Source of the DNA: Roseburia hominis
Lineage (GTDB): Bacteria > Bacillota > Clostridia > Lachnospirales > Lachnospiraceae
Assembly: GCA_040702975.1 (NCBI GenBank)
Contig: CP159990.1
Span: 2,542,001-2,606,000 of the forward strand
Reading direction: 5' to 3'
DNA length: 64,000 nucleotides
This document shows, in pieces, positions 41,655-51,175 of the stretch. The number at the start of each line of letters is the position of its first letter. Position 1 is the first letter of the stretch. The notes below the pieces were generated by a model. It saw only the letters and a program-made list of their open reading frames with translations, had not been told where the DNA came from and did no database searches. The translations under genes and the position numbers were made by a program.

Positions 41655-42635
41655 CTATTCGGGAATCGCCTGGATCATAGATGTCATATCTTCATAGAGA
41701 ACGGACTTCGCAGCCGCTCCCATCACGACCGAGATATATGGCCGCGTCTGAGCATCATATTCCAACAGAATCAAGCAATACCCAGCTTCCCCCGTTGTTC
41801 CTGTCTTACCTCCGGCTATGGTTACATTGGTCGGTTTTTCTGCAACTCCTCTTGCATACAAATTGGTCGGCTCAAAGGTCTCCGTAAGAGTTTCTCCGTC
41901 CGTCCCCGTATAGCTTGCAGTATACGATTCGCTTTGTATAATTTGCAGAAAACGTTCATCTTTTATACATTCCTGAAAAATCAGGTACAGATCATATGCC
42001 GTCGTATAATGCTCCTGATCATGAAGTCCGTGCGGATTCATGAAATGGGTATTATTTGCCATCAGTTCTTTGGCGCGCTCATTCATCAAAGCCACAAAAG
42101 TCTGCTCACTGCCTGCAATCTGTTCCGCTATGGCCGTGGCAGCATCATTTCCTGAATATAACAGCAAAGCGTTTAACAGTGCCTCCAGAGACCACTTCTC
42201 GCCCGCCCTAAGTCCACAGACCTGGGCATCTGAAGGAAAACTTGATGCGCTGGCCGTGTCGCTAATAGTAACAATGTCCGAGAGGTTCCCCCTCTCCAAC
42301 GCCAGAAGTGCAGTCATAATCTTCGTCACACTTGCAGGATACAGCCGGTCATGCATCTGGTAAGAATACAAAACTTTTGAGTCCTCAAGGTCAAAAAGTG
42401 CCGCTGCGTGTACGTCGGTATCGCCCTCATACTCTACGAGGGACGCATCATCCTCCGCCACACAAAGGTCCGATGCCAAAAGGCTGCCCTCGTACAGGCT
42501 TTTATTATAATTCTGCTTCTCATACTCTGTCACATAGCTTACCTGCTGTTTCTTTTGGCAGCCCATCTGACTGCATGCAAGAACAGCTGCACAGCTGATC
42601 AGGAAAATCCTTTTGCTTTTACTTATACATCTCAC
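41655..42635 (-). CDS. D-alanyl-D-alanine carboxypeptidase (PBP5-like)
   Basis: About 326 aa. SxxK in PASVTKIMTAL, SxN in YSGNDAA and KTG in GGKTGTTGEAG define an S11 serine peptidase trimming peptidoglycan side chains. The start is likely GTG 42635, giving a clean signal peptide (RCISKSKRIFLISCAAVLAC) with a possible lipobox Cys; a TTG at 42659 is the alternative. It overlaps the mgsA end. No C-terminal membrane anchor domain, so it is probably held by the N-terminus. Confidence 0.85.
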   Translation of the reverse strand: MRCISKSKRIFLISCAAVLACSQMGCQKKQQVSYVTEYEKQNYNKSLYEGSLLASDLCVAEDDASLVEYEGDTDVHAAALFDLEDSKVLYSYQMHDRLYPASVTKIMTALLALERGNLSDIVTISDTASASSFPSDAQVCGLRAGEKWSLEALLNALLLYSGNDAATAIAEQIAGSEQTFVALMNERAKELMANNTHFMNPHGLHDQEHYTTAYDLYLIFQECIKDERFLQIIQSESYTASYTGTDGETLTETFEPTNLYARGVAEKPTNVTIAGGKTGTTGEAGYCLILLEYDAQTRPYISVVMGAAAKSVLYEDMTSMIQAIPE

Positions 42636-43014
42636 GCCAGTCCAAGTCTCCTCTGTCAAGTGCCAAAATAATAATCTCCGCCGTCGCCAGGTTCGTTGCC
42701 ATCGGAATATTGTGCGTATCGCACAGGCGTATTACATCATTCACATCCGGTTCGTGCGGTTTGGGGTTTGACGGATCCCGCAAAAAAATGAGTGCGTCAA
42801 TCCCGTTCTGGGCGATCTGCGCCCCTAACTGCTGTTTCCCGCCAAGCGGTCCAGCTAAATATTTGTGGATAGAAAGGTTCGTCACCTCTTCTATCAGCCT
42901 TCCGGTTGTCCCGGTGGCATAAAGTTCGTGTTTGCTCAAAATCCCGCGGTATGCGATACAGAAATTCTGCATCAACGTCTTCTTGGAATCATGCGCAATA
43001 AGCCCGATATTCAT
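42619..43014 (-). CDS. mgsA: Methylglyoxal synthase
   Basis: 131 aa. It converts dihydroxyacetone phosphate to methylglyoxal, a bypass of lower glycolysis. Motifs: IALIAHDSKK-like N-terminus, GTTGRLIEE phosphate loop, GPLGGKQQLGA, catalytic Asp region FLRDPSNPKPHEPDV. It lies between rodA and the carboxypeptidase, an arrangement found in Clostridia. Confidence 0.95.
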   Translation of the reverse strand: MNIGLIAHDSKKTLMQNFCIAYRGILSKHELYATGTTGRLIEEVTNLSIHKYLAGPLGGKQQLGAQIAQNGIDALIFLRDPSNPKPHEPDVNDVIRLCDTHNIPMATNLATAEIIILALDRGDLDWREMYK

Positions 43015-43026
43015 TTTTCCACTCCT

Positions 43027-44154
43027 TTACTGATATTTTTTTGGCTGCAGTCCCACATTCAGCACAACACCGATTCCCATGAACATACTGACCAGAGAGG
43101 TCAGCCCGTAACTTACGAATGGGAGCGGGATTCCGGTGTTGGGAAAGATTCCTGTCGCCACGCTGATATTGATAAAAGACTGAAAGCCAATCTGTGCGGC
43201 AATTCCGCAGCAGATAATACGCCCCGCCGTATCCTGAGCTTTCATCCCTATCAAAATACACTGAACTACTATTAATAATAGCAGACCAATCACGATACAG
43301 CAACCCACAAAACCTAATTCTTCGCCAACAATTGCAAAAATAAAATCGGTCTGCGGTTCCAAAATAAAATTTCCGTTCTTTACGGAGGTAGTCGTATTGT
43401 TATTCAGCCCTTTTCCGGTAAGCTGTCCGCTTCCGATGGCCATAATCGAGTTATTCTGCTGATAGGCCTCATCACTCGCATACTTCTCCGGCTCCAGCCA
43501 GGCAAGGATCCTCGTCTGCTGATAGTCCTTAAGAAACGGCTGATTTGGCTGGATCACGATGCTGATAAATATCACGGCTGTCGGTATCAGGATGGCCAGC
43601 ATCGTTCCGATAAATTTGTAACTAAGTCCTCCCAGATACATCATCACACAGAATACCAGCGCGATCGAGATCGTCGTAGAAAGGTCCGGTTCGACTACGA
43701 CCAGAACAAGGATCGGCGCAAGAAGCACGACCGCGGTGATGATCGTCCGCGGTGTATTAAGGTCCTCCTCATGCGCCATCAAAAACCGTGCAAAGAAAAG
43801 GATCGTGACCAACTTCGCAATCTCGGAAGGCTGCAGATTCGTAAATCCCAGATTGATCCATCTCCTCGCATTATTTACCGTCTCACCCAGAGGCGTCAGA
43901 GGCAGAATCAAAAGAATCATATTCGCCGCATACATCAGCCAGTATAAATTCAGCATCCAAACATAATCAATAAGAGAAAGGATGACCATCACGATCACGC
44001 CCAGAACAAGCCCAACAATCTGCTTATTCTGCACGGATTTCTTGGCACTTCCCACCACCATGATTCCAAGGATCGATAGTGTCATGACCGTAATGACCAG
44101 CATAAACTTATAATCTTTTAAATGATACGGTTTCGATATTTTTGGTAGTCTCAC
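43027..44154 (-). CDS. rodA: Rod shape SEDS glycosyltransferase RodA
   Basis: 375 aa, about 10 membrane segments. SEDS motifs: RWINLGFTNLQPSEIAKL, LVVVEPDLSTTISIALV and the C-terminal PNTGIPLPFVSYG. It polymerises lipid II for side-wall growth with PBP2, which is encoded nearby. Overlaps the minE stop by 4 bases. Confidence 0.94.
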   Translation of the reverse strand: MRLPKISKPYHLKDYKFMLVITVMTLSILGIMVVGSAKKSVQNKQIVGLVLGVIVMVILSLIDYVWMLNLYWLMYAANMILLILPLTPLGETVNNARRWINLGFTNLQPSEIAKLVTILFFARFLMAHEEDLNTPRTIITAVVLLAPILVLVVVEPDLSTTISIALVFCVMMYLGGLSYKFIGTMLAILIPTAVIFISIVIQPNQPFLKDYQQTRILAWLEPEKYASDEAYQQNNSIMAIGSGQLTGKGLNNNTTTSVKNGNFILEPQTDFIFAIVGEELGFVGCCIVIGLLLLIVVQCILIGMKAQDTAGRIICCGIAAQIGFQSFINISVATGIFPNTGIPLPFVSYGLTSLVSMFMGIGVVLNVGLQPKKYQ

Positions 44155-44381
44155 GATTCTTCTCCTGTCAGTGTGATAAAAATGTGGGAACGTGTGATTT
44201 CCACATCAAACTGTTCTTCTTTTACCTTCATGTACTTTGCTATCGTGCGGTAGAGCTCCCTGCACAACATCTCATAAGTATCTGGTTTGCATTTGACCCG
44301 ATCCGCTATCACCAGTGTCCTTATCCGCTCTTTTGCGATTGACACGGAAGGGGTTCGCCTAGCACTCTCAAATACTCCCAT
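44151..44381 (-). CDS. minE: Cell division topological specificity factor MinE
   Basis: 76 aa. N-terminal membrane/MinD-binding segment (SIAKERIRTLVIADRVKC) and a C-terminal dimerisation part ending FDVEITRSHIFITLTG. It drives MinCD oscillation. Presence of MinE rather than DivIVA-only control is typical of several Clostridia. Confidence 0.92.
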   Translation of the reverse strand: MGVFESARRTPSVSIAKERIRTLVIADRVKCKPDTYEMLCRELYRTIAKYMKVKEEQFDVEITRSHIFITLTGEES

Positions 44382-44389
44382 ATGTTCAC

Positions 44390-45181
44390 CTAATTCTTTC
44401 CAAACAGATGGCTGAGTTTATAGAAAAATCCATTCTGTTTATCCAGTTTCAGAAACGGGACCTCTTCACCACAAATTCTCCGACAGATATTGCGGTAAGC
44501 CTCCCCTGCCAGGGACTCCATATCCACCACCGGTTCTCCCTGATTGGTTGCGACCACTACCTGCTCGTCGTCTGGGATCGCGCCAATCAGATTGATGGAA
44601 AGAATCTCCGTCACATCCTCAATCGACATCATATCCCCACGCCTTACCATATCCTCCCGAATCCGGTTGACGACAAGATCCATGCGTCCGATATGGTCAG
44701 CCTCCAAAAGCCCGATGATCCGGTCCGCGTCGCGAATCGCAGATACTTCCGGCGTCGTGATCACAAGCGCCCGGTCCGCTCCGGCCACCGCATTCTTAAA
44801 TCCCTGCTCAATTCCGGCAGGACAATCCAGAAATACGTAGTCATACTCGCTGCGCAGCTCCGAAGTCAGCTTGATCATCTGTTCCGGAGAGATCGCGCTT
44901 TTGTCTCTGGTCTGAGCAGACGGAAGAAGATACAGGTTCTCATGCCGTTTGTCTTTAATAAGCGCCTGCTTCAGACGGCAATTCCCTTCAATCACATCTA
45001 CCAAATTGTATACGATACGGTTTTCCATTCCCATCACAACGTCCAGATTCCGAAGCCCCAGGTCTGTATCAATGACCAGGACCTTCTTATCCATCTCTGA
45101 TAATCCGGCACCGATATTTGCGGTCGTCGTGGTCTTTCCCACACCGCCTTTTCCGGACGTCACAACTATAATCTCACCCAT
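44390..45181 (-). CDS. minD: Septum site-determining protein MinD
   Basis: 263 aa from MGEIIVVTSGKGGVGKTTTT (deviant Walker A KGGVGKT). Switch regions DTDLGLRNLDVVMG and LDCPAGIEQGF are canonical. The C-terminal amphipathic helix (FFYKLSHLFGKN) targets the membrane. The longer ORF to 45199 overlaps minC and is rejected. Confidence 0.96.
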   Translation of the reverse strand: MGEIIVVTSGKGGVGKTTTTANIGAGLSEMDKKVLVIDTDLGLRNLDVVMGMENRIVYNLVDVIEGNCRLKQALIKDKRHENLYLLPSAQTRDKSAISPEQMIKLTSELRSEYDYVFLDCPAGIEQGFKNAVAGADRALVITTPEVSAIRDADRIIGLLEADHIGRMDLVVNRIREDMVRRGDMMSIEDVTEILSINLIGAIPDDEQVVVATNQGEPVVDMESLAGEAYRNICRRICGEEVPFLKLDKQNGFFYKLSHLFGKN

Positions 45182-45192
45182 TATATATCCTC

Positions 45193-45849
45193 CTACCATT
45201 CTTGATCCTTCAGCGGGTCGATATAAATGCGTTCGCCGTCAAGCCATGCTATCTTTGCCTCCGGTCTCTCCTCTTTGCGGAGGTAAACATGATCCGCCGG
45301 CGTATCCGCAATCCGCAGCATCTGCGGTTTCATGGAAAGTGCGACGATAAATGCATTACGATTTCCCGCTGCACCAGCATGTACGATGCCCCGGATAGTG
45401 CCCAGCACTACAATATTTCCTTTTGATACAACAGTAGCGCCGAACTCCACATCCCCGAGCACGATAATGCTCTTCTCAGATTCCAGTATCTGCCTTTTCT
45501 TCAGTGTTCCCCGGTAGAATTGCCCCTCCCGCTTCGGTAAGTCCTCTATACTTTGTTCTACCACGCTTTTGTATAGTCTCTCTGTGTTCTCATTTTTATC
45601 GAAGATGCATACAATATGAACATGAGCCGTCTCCGTAATGACCTCTATGATCTCCTCCTCCTGCGGTTTGGTGAGCACACGTCCTTCAAACGTAACAGCC
45701 ATGTCGGCATCTTTGAAAAAGCGTGCGGACTTCGTGAATTTTTCCCGAAGCTCCTCAAGGATCTCACTATACGGAACTTCCGGATCCATATGGACAAGCA
45801 ACCCATATTTATTACTTTTAATGATTACCTTCGGCTTCAAATCCCCCAC
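45193..45849 (-). CDS. minC: Septum site-determining protein MinC
   Basis: 218 aa. N-terminal FtsZ-inhibiting domain (~1-100) and C-terminal beta-helix domain from RGTLKKRQILESEKSIIVLG onward with GNIVVLGTIRGIVHAGAAGN. Blocks FtsZ rings away from midcell with MinD. Starts 6 bases after the PBP2 stop. Confidence 0.94.
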   Translation of the reverse strand: MGDLKPKVIIKSNKYGLLVHMDPEVPYSEILEELREKFTKSARFFKDADMAVTFEGRVLTKPQEEEIIEVITETAHVHIVCIFDKNENTERLYKSVVEQSIEDLPKREGQFYRGTLKKRQILESEKSIIVLGDVEFGATVVSKGNIVVLGTIRGIVHAGAAGNRNAFIVALSMKPQMLRIADTPADHVYLRKEERPEAKIAWLDGERIYIDPLKDQEW

Positions 45850-45855
45850 TCCTTC

Positions 45856-48777
45856 TTAATCGCCGTGAACAGCCGAAACTACAACTTCAGCCGCATGACC
45901 GGTAATAATCTCCTCTCGCGAGGCAATACCGTAATAATAACGGATCAGATCCCTTCCGATCTCTGAGGCGTATAAGGATTCATATCCGTTCTTGATTCGA
46001 ATTGCAAATGCAATCTCCGGTTCATCACTTGGTGCATATCCTACGAACAGGCCATGATCCGGATGTGTCTTGCTCTGCTGTGCGGTTCCCGTCTTCCCTG
46101 ACATAGCGAATCCGTCCAGTGAATTGTAGGTGCTGCTTGCTGTAACAACCCGCCGCATTCCGGATTGAGCCGCATCCCAGGTGCCTGCAGACACATTTTC
46201 GATCACATTGCGGATACCTGACTGATAAGTCTCTACCTGCTTACCGTCTGCTGTAACAGATTCCTTCAACAGAGTCAGATTATATACGGTTCCCCTATTT
46301 GCAACTGCCGTGATATAGCGTGCAAGCTGGGTCGTAGTATAGTTGTTAGTGCCCTGTCCGATTGCAGAACGCACGGAATCCGTGTCGGAAATCTGTGGCT
46401 CGGACTCTGGGATTTCCACCCCCGTGGTCTCATTAAGTCCAAAAAATTCTGCGTATTTCTGCAGTTTTTTGAGGCCTGCATCACTGGAATACACCTGCTC
46501 CGTCTTGCCATCCACATCTTTTGTAATCTCGCCTAAACGATAGCCAACTTCAAAGAAGTAATTATTACAGGAGTGCTGAATCGCCCCTTCTACATTCAAT
46601 CCGCCATGAGAATTCGGGTACACCCAGCACTTAGGGCTTGGGGTAATCTTCTCGTAGGGACCCACACAGGTTAGCACATCACCTGTCGTGATGACGCCTT
46701 CTGTCAGTCCGGCAATAGCCACCAGCGGCTTGTAAGTCGAACCGGGGGCCGTCTTCTCCTGCGTCGCATTGTTGAACAGAGGAGCCGCCTGATTGTGACG
46801 AAGCTTACTGTAATAAGAAGAATCCATGCTGTTCGCCAGACGGTTATTATCATACCCCGGGTAGGAAACACAGGCAAGAACCTCTCCCGTATTCGTATCC
46901 GTCACCACGACCGAACCGGTACACGGTTCCAGACCAAGCTGCCCGGGCGTAATCTCCAGATTCTGAATCTTGCTCCGTATAAAATCATAGGGACCGACAG
47001 CGCCACTTGCAAGGCTCTGATACTGCGTCTCATCGTATTTGAGGACCGCCTGCTCATAAAGCATCAGGCAGATCTGCGTTCCGGTAATCCTCTGGGTCTT
47101 AATCATGTATTTATAAATCAGTTTGTCGAATTCTGCATCCGTTGCTATCTCATCTTCTATAAATTTCACCATCGCCTGATAGACTTCATTTAAATCAGTA
47201 TAATTACTGTTCTCCCCCATGTAATCGTTCAGCTTGGAGGTGTCCACCCAGTTCTGGGAAATGGCGTAATTCAGATAGGTATAAAGGCTGATCGTCTCCG
47301 TCTCCTCCCACGCCTTATACGTATCGTCCTCCCGGTCAATCCTACCGCTTACGATCACCTTCGCATTGGAGGTCAAAAGATCGCTGGCGATATAGCTTAG
47401 ATAGGCCTGTACCTCTCGCTCGCAGTCTTTATATGCCGGAGCATTCACATCCTCAAGCTGCGACATGACAGTAGTAAGGACTTCCTCTTTTCGTGTTTGA
47501 AATGCTGCCAGTACCGTTTTTTCCGTATCACCAGCCTCGTCTTCTTCAAAATGTGAGGTATCCAGTATCTCATTTGCAAAGAATGCGTTATAAACGTCAT
47601 CGATCGGAATGATCACATCACTTCCTTCGGCCACCTGGCTGCGGTCATAATTCATCACATTTGCCATCTTCGCCAACAGGATACCTGCCAGCTTCTCCTC
47701 GATTAGATCATATGCTGCCTTCTGAAGATCCGCGTCGATGGATAGAATCAGATCATTGCCGGCCTTTGCCTCTTTTCCTTTGGTAGTCTCAATTACCTTA
47801 CCCACACTGTTCACATAGAGCTTAATCTCACCTTTCGTCCCCTGGAGTTTTTCGTCCATAGACTGTTCCAGCCCTGCTTTGCCCACAATATCCGTAAGGG
47901 AATAGTTCTTTTTCGTATCTTTATCCAGCGCATCGTACTCTTCCTGAGAAATCTGTCCGGTATAGCCAATAATCGACGCAAAATACTTGCTGTCCGGATA
48001 AACACGCAGAGAATCCTCCGCAATATTCACTCCCTGCAGCGTGTCCATATTCTCCATGATCGCAGCAGTAGTCTCCACACTGACATCACTTGCGACCACC
48101 GTAGCCACGTATTTCTGAAACCGATTCAGACTCATGGCATACCGAATATTCACCATCTTAAGAATCTCCTCCCGGGAGAGTTTCGTCTCATCAAGACCAT
48201 ATCCCTGGCTTTTCTCATCTCCCGCACACAGATAATGAATAATTTCCTCTGCTGTGGCTTCTTTTTGTTCTTCTTCTAACTTATCAATGGTAGCGTGCCC
48301 GAAGATATCCGCCAAAAACCGAAGTCGCTGTGTACCTTCCTCCATCGTGTACTCATATTCTCCATTTTCATCAAGAACAATCTTAAAATCATGTATGATC
48401 GAATCACCGTGGGATTCCACAATATCAATGACTCTCGTGATAGTCTCGTTGATAATCTGGTTCTTTTCTTTTACCGTATCATACTCTCCATTATCCTCGA
48501 TCGTAACCGAGTAGGCGAGCTTATTGTCGGCAAGGACTACACCGTTGCGGTCCAGAATCCTTCCCCTGGTGCCTTGAACTTCCTTCGTCTTTTGTATCTG
48601 TAATTTATAGTTATCCAGATAGTCCTGACCTTTGACGATCTGCAGATAGAAGACCCGCTGAATCAAAACAGCAAACATCACACAGAATACGATCAGCTCA
48701 ATGAACGCTCTGGATTTGACTATCTCAGCTACCCACGCCTTGAAACGCTCCCACAAATTATACAAATTTACTTGCAC
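45856..48777 (-). CDS. mrdA: Penicillin-binding protein 2 (MrdA-type transpeptidase)
   Basis: 973 aa. N-terminal membrane anchor (IELIVFCVMFAVLIQRVFYL), PBP dimer domain, then the transpeptidase with SxxK (PGSTYKPL, near residue 680), SxN (SCNNYF, ~735) and KTG (SGKTGTAQ, ~895). It is RodA's partner in elongation. It is far longer than the ~630-700 residues of E. coli or Bacillus homologues, with a helical, acidic insertion at roughly 360-620. Overlaps mreD by 20 bases. Confidence 0.93.
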   Translation of the reverse strand: MQVNLYNLWERFKAWVAEIVKSRAFIELIVFCVMFAVLIQRVFYLQIVKGQDYLDNYKLQIQKTKEVQGTRGRILDRNGVVLADNKLAYSVTIEDNGEYDTVKEKNQIINETITRVIDIVESHGDSIIHDFKIVLDENGEYEYTMEEGTQRLRFLADIFGHATIDKLEEEQKEATAEEIIHYLCAGDEKSQGYGLDETKLSREEILKMVNIRYAMSLNRFQKYVATVVASDVSVETTAAIMENMDTLQGVNIAEDSLRVYPDSKYFASIIGYTGQISQEEYDALDKDTKKNYSLTDIVGKAGLEQSMDEKLQGTKGEIKLYVNSVGKVIETTKGKEAKAGNDLILSIDADLQKAAYDLIEEKLAGILLAKMANVMNYDRSQVAEGSDVIIPIDDVYNAFFANEILDTSHFEEDEAGDTEKTVLAAFQTRKEEVLTTVMSQLEDVNAPAYKDCEREVQAYLSYIASDLLTSNAKVIVSGRIDREDDTYKAWEETETISLYTYLNYAISQNWVDTSKLNDYMGENSNYTDLNEVYQAMVKFIEDEIATDAEFDKLIYKYMIKTQRITGTQICLMLYEQAVLKYDETQYQSLASGAVGPYDFIRSKIQNLEITPGQLGLEPCTGSVVVTDTNTGEVLACVSYPGYDNNRLANSMDSSYYSKLRHNQAAPLFNNATQEKTAPGSTYKPLVAIAGLTEGVITTGDVLTCVGPYEKITPSPKCWVYPNSHGGLNVEGAIQHSCNNYFFEVGYRLGEITKDVDGKTEQVYSSDAGLKKLQKYAEFFGLNETTGVEIPESEPQISDTDSVRSAIGQGTNNYTTTQLARYITAVANRGTVYNLTLLKESVTADGKQVETYQSGIRNVIENVSAGTWDAAQSGMRRVVTASSTYNSLDGFAMSGKTGTAQQSKTHPDHGLFVGYAPSDEPEIAFAIRIKNGYESLYASEIGRDLIRYYYGIASREEIITGHAAEVVVSAVHGD

Positions 48778-49285
48778 TCCTTTTTTCTTCTTCTTCCAGT
48801 CTGCGGTTCAAATGTAAAATAATCTGGTAAAGTACCAAAGTGAGCAAAATCGTGTAGAGCAGCTCCGGCATCATGATATGTCCGAAATAATATATGAATC
48901 GGAAATCACTTTTGAGCAGGAACAAAAACACATAGACACTCACACTATATAAAAGCTCGCTGGCAGAAATCAGTACCAGCGGCAGCTTAATATCCTCATC
49001 ATAGAACATTCTGCGGAAAAATCCGTTCAAATAGCCGATCACCATGTAAATCATGGCATAAAATCCCAGCAGATTGCCGCCCAGAATATCCTTAAGAAAA
49101 CCACAGGCAAATCCAATGAACAGCCCTTCCTTTTTCCCGCGCATAAATCCGTAAGCGGAAGTGACAACGATCAAAAGATTGGGCTTTACGGACGCCAGTA
49201 CCAGATGACTGAATATGGTCGTTTCCAGCAGATAACACACCAGAATCACCGCTGCACATACAAGCAGTCTCTTCATCTTCTTCAT
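48758..49285 (-). CDS. mreD: Rod shape-determining protein MreD
   Basis: 175 aa, about five membrane segments (LLVCAAVILVCYLLETTIFS, then SAYGFMRGKKEGLFIGFACG with the conserved small-residue helix). MreD sits in the elongasome with MreC, RodA and PBP2. Three bases after mreC. Confidence 0.9.
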   Translation of the reverse strand: MKKMKRLLVCAAVILVCYLLETTIFSHLVLASVKPNLLIVVTSAYGFMRGKKEGLFIGFACGFLKDILGGNLLGFYAMIYMVIGYLNGFFRRMFYDEDIKLPLVLISASELLYSVSVYVFLFLLKSDFRFIYYFGHIMMPELLYTILLTLVLYQIILHLNRRLEEEEKRSASKFV

Positions 49286-49288
49286 ATA

Positions 49289-50149
49289 CTACTCCTTCCG
49301 ATTCTTGAGTTCTTCCTTCGTCGTAGTAATGACTAATACCTCCTGAAGCTCATGGAAATTCGTTGCCGGGATCAAATGCCCTGACCGTGTCAGATTGTTG
49401 GAATCCACATTAATATCGGCAACGTAGCCGATCAAAAGTCCCTGGAGATACTTATCGCTGATATTGGAGGTCACCACCTGGTCGCCAATCTTGACCTCAT
49501 TCTCATTGTTCGCAAGCTGTTCAAACTTAATGAGTCCTTCTCCGATCAGCTTTAAATCTCCACTCACAATACATTTATCAAAGGTCGTCAGCATCATAGA
49601 ACTGACATTCTTATCATCGATGATTGAGCTGACATTTGCCCAGGTAGGTCCTACTTCTGTGACGATTCCCACAAGACCCGCGCCTGACAGAACATTCATA
49701 TCCACTTTGATTCCGTCCTCGCTCCCCTTGTCAATGGTGAATCTCGTGAACCAGTTACTGTTCTCGCTGGCGATCACATTTGCCCCAATCTTAGGATAGT
49801 CCGCTGTGTTCTGATCCATCTTGTACAGATCCATCAGCCGCTGAAGCTGCGCGGAATTCTGCTGGAGGCGGTTGTTCTCCACGGTCATCTCCGCCACCTT
49901 CTCCTTCAATTCCTTGTTCTCTTTCTTCATATCCTCCATCGTGGCAAAATTATCGGACACATCGCTCATCCAGCGTCCGACATAATTGATTCCCTTCTGC
50001 ATAGGAACCACGGTATAGCCCGCGATCCAGGACAATACGCCTCTGTTTTTCCCGGCAAAACCGGAAAGTCCCATTAAAAGAATGCAGACCAGGCTCAAAA
50101 TCAAAAGCCAATATTTACTTGACAGGGAAAACTGGTTCTTTGCTTTCAT
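49289..50149 (-). CDS. mreC: Rod shape-determining protein MreC
   Basis: 286 aa. N-terminal membrane segment (YWLLILSLVCILLMGLSGF), a coiled coil (~65-105, MKKENKELKEKVAEMTVENN) and two beta domains with GLVGIVTEVGPTWANVSSII. It activates PBP2. It directly abuts mreB. Confidence 0.93.
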   Translation of the reverse strand: MKAKNQFSLSSKYWLLILSLVCILLMGLSGFAGKNRGVLSWIAGYTVVPMQKGINYVGRWMSDVSDNFATMEDMKKENKELKEKVAEMTVENNRLQQNSAQLQRLMDLYKMDQNTADYPKIGANVIASENSNWFTRFTIDKGSEDGIKVDMNVLSGAGLVGIVTEVGPTWANVSSIIDDKNVSSMMLTTFDKCIVSGDLKLIGEGLIKFEQLANNENEVKIGDQVVTSNISDKYLQGLLIGYVADINVDSNNLTRSGHLIPATNFHELQEVLVITTTKEELKNRKE

Positions 50150-51172
50150 CTATCTCATCCACCTATAATTCTCATCTAACATCGAATACGCCATTTTTTT
50201 CAGTTCTTTTGATTGAATAATCCGGCTAAGTCCCTCCACGGCACAAATATCTGGTCTCTTTGCGATCCGGACGCGATATCCGGTAATTCCTTCTATGTAC
50301 TGTCCAAGTCCCGGCAGGTTCGCAAGTCCTCCGGTGAGGAAAATGCCGTTCTCCTGAATTGCCTTCACTACCTCTGGCGGAGTTCTCTCCATCATCGAAT
50401 TGATCTGCTGAAGACATTCCTGAAGCGGTTCGCGAATCGCCGCTCTCACCAAACTGATCGATATCTCCTGCTGCTGGGGAACGCCTGTCACCAGATTCCG
50501 TCCCGCCACCACCATGGTCGCGCTGCTGTCTCCTCCGAAAATACCGAACCTCCTGCGAAGTGTCTCCGCAGTCAGCTTCCCGATCAGGAAATCATGATTG
50601 CGGCGGACCAGGTTCGACACCGCCGTATCAAAGGTATTCCCCCCGATCTTCACCATCTTATTGAGGACCATGCCTCCCGACGCCACAATGGAAAGCTCCG
50701 TCGTATCTCCGCCGAAATCCGCGATCATCACGCCTTTTGTGTTCTCCACATCAAGCCCCATCCCCACGCATTGTGCAATGGCGCGCTCCACAATATTGAC
50801 TTCCTTAGCCTTCGCCGTGGAATGCACCACAAGGTCAAAGAAGGCCCTCTTTTCCACCTCCGTCACGTCGGTAGGGACCGCGATCAGATACTCGGACCCT
50901 CTGGCAAACTGCCGTCCCTTCTTGAGCAGATTCTGAAGAAGGTACTGCATATCATTGAACCGGCTGATCACGCCGTCCTTCATCGGAAAGACCACCTGAA
51001 TATTCCCAGGCGCTTTCTCATACATCTCATACGCCTCGTCTCCCACCGCGAAGATCGTCTTCCCATTCGCGATAGCGATCACGTCTTTTTCCTTCCATAT
51101 CGTATCCTGCTTTTTATCGTATACCTTGATCTCATATGTTCCGAGATCCAGGCCGTAAACATTTCTCGCCAT
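50150..51172 (-). CDS. mreB: Rod shape-determining protein MreB/Mbl
   Basis: 340 aa actin homologue: phosphate-1 loop LGTYEIKVYDK, connect region MIADFGGDTTELSIVASGGM, and adenosine part GIFLTGGLANLPGLGQYIEG. It organises side-wall synthesis. It diverges somewhat from canonical MreB (e.g. YDKKQDTIWKEKDVIA), so it may be the Mbl/MreBH-type paralogue. First of the mreBCD block. Confidence 0.93.
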   Translation of the reverse strand: MARNVYGLDLGTYEIKVYDKKQDTIWKEKDVIAIANGKTIFAVGDEAYEMYEKAPGNIQVVFPMKDGVISRFNDMQYLLQNLLKKGRQFARGSEYLIAVPTDVTEVEKRAFFDLVVHSTAKAKEVNIVERAIAQCVGMGLDVENTKGVMIADFGGDTTELSIVASGGMVLNKMVKIGGNTFDTAVSNLVRRNHDFLIGKLTAETLRRRFGIFGGDSSATMVVAGRNLVTGVPQQQEISISLVRAAIREPLQECLQQINSMMERTPPEVVKAIQENGIFLTGGLANLPGLGQYIEGITGYRVRIAKRPDICAVEGLSRIIQSKELKKMAYSMLDENYRWMR

Positions 51173-51175
51173 TCC

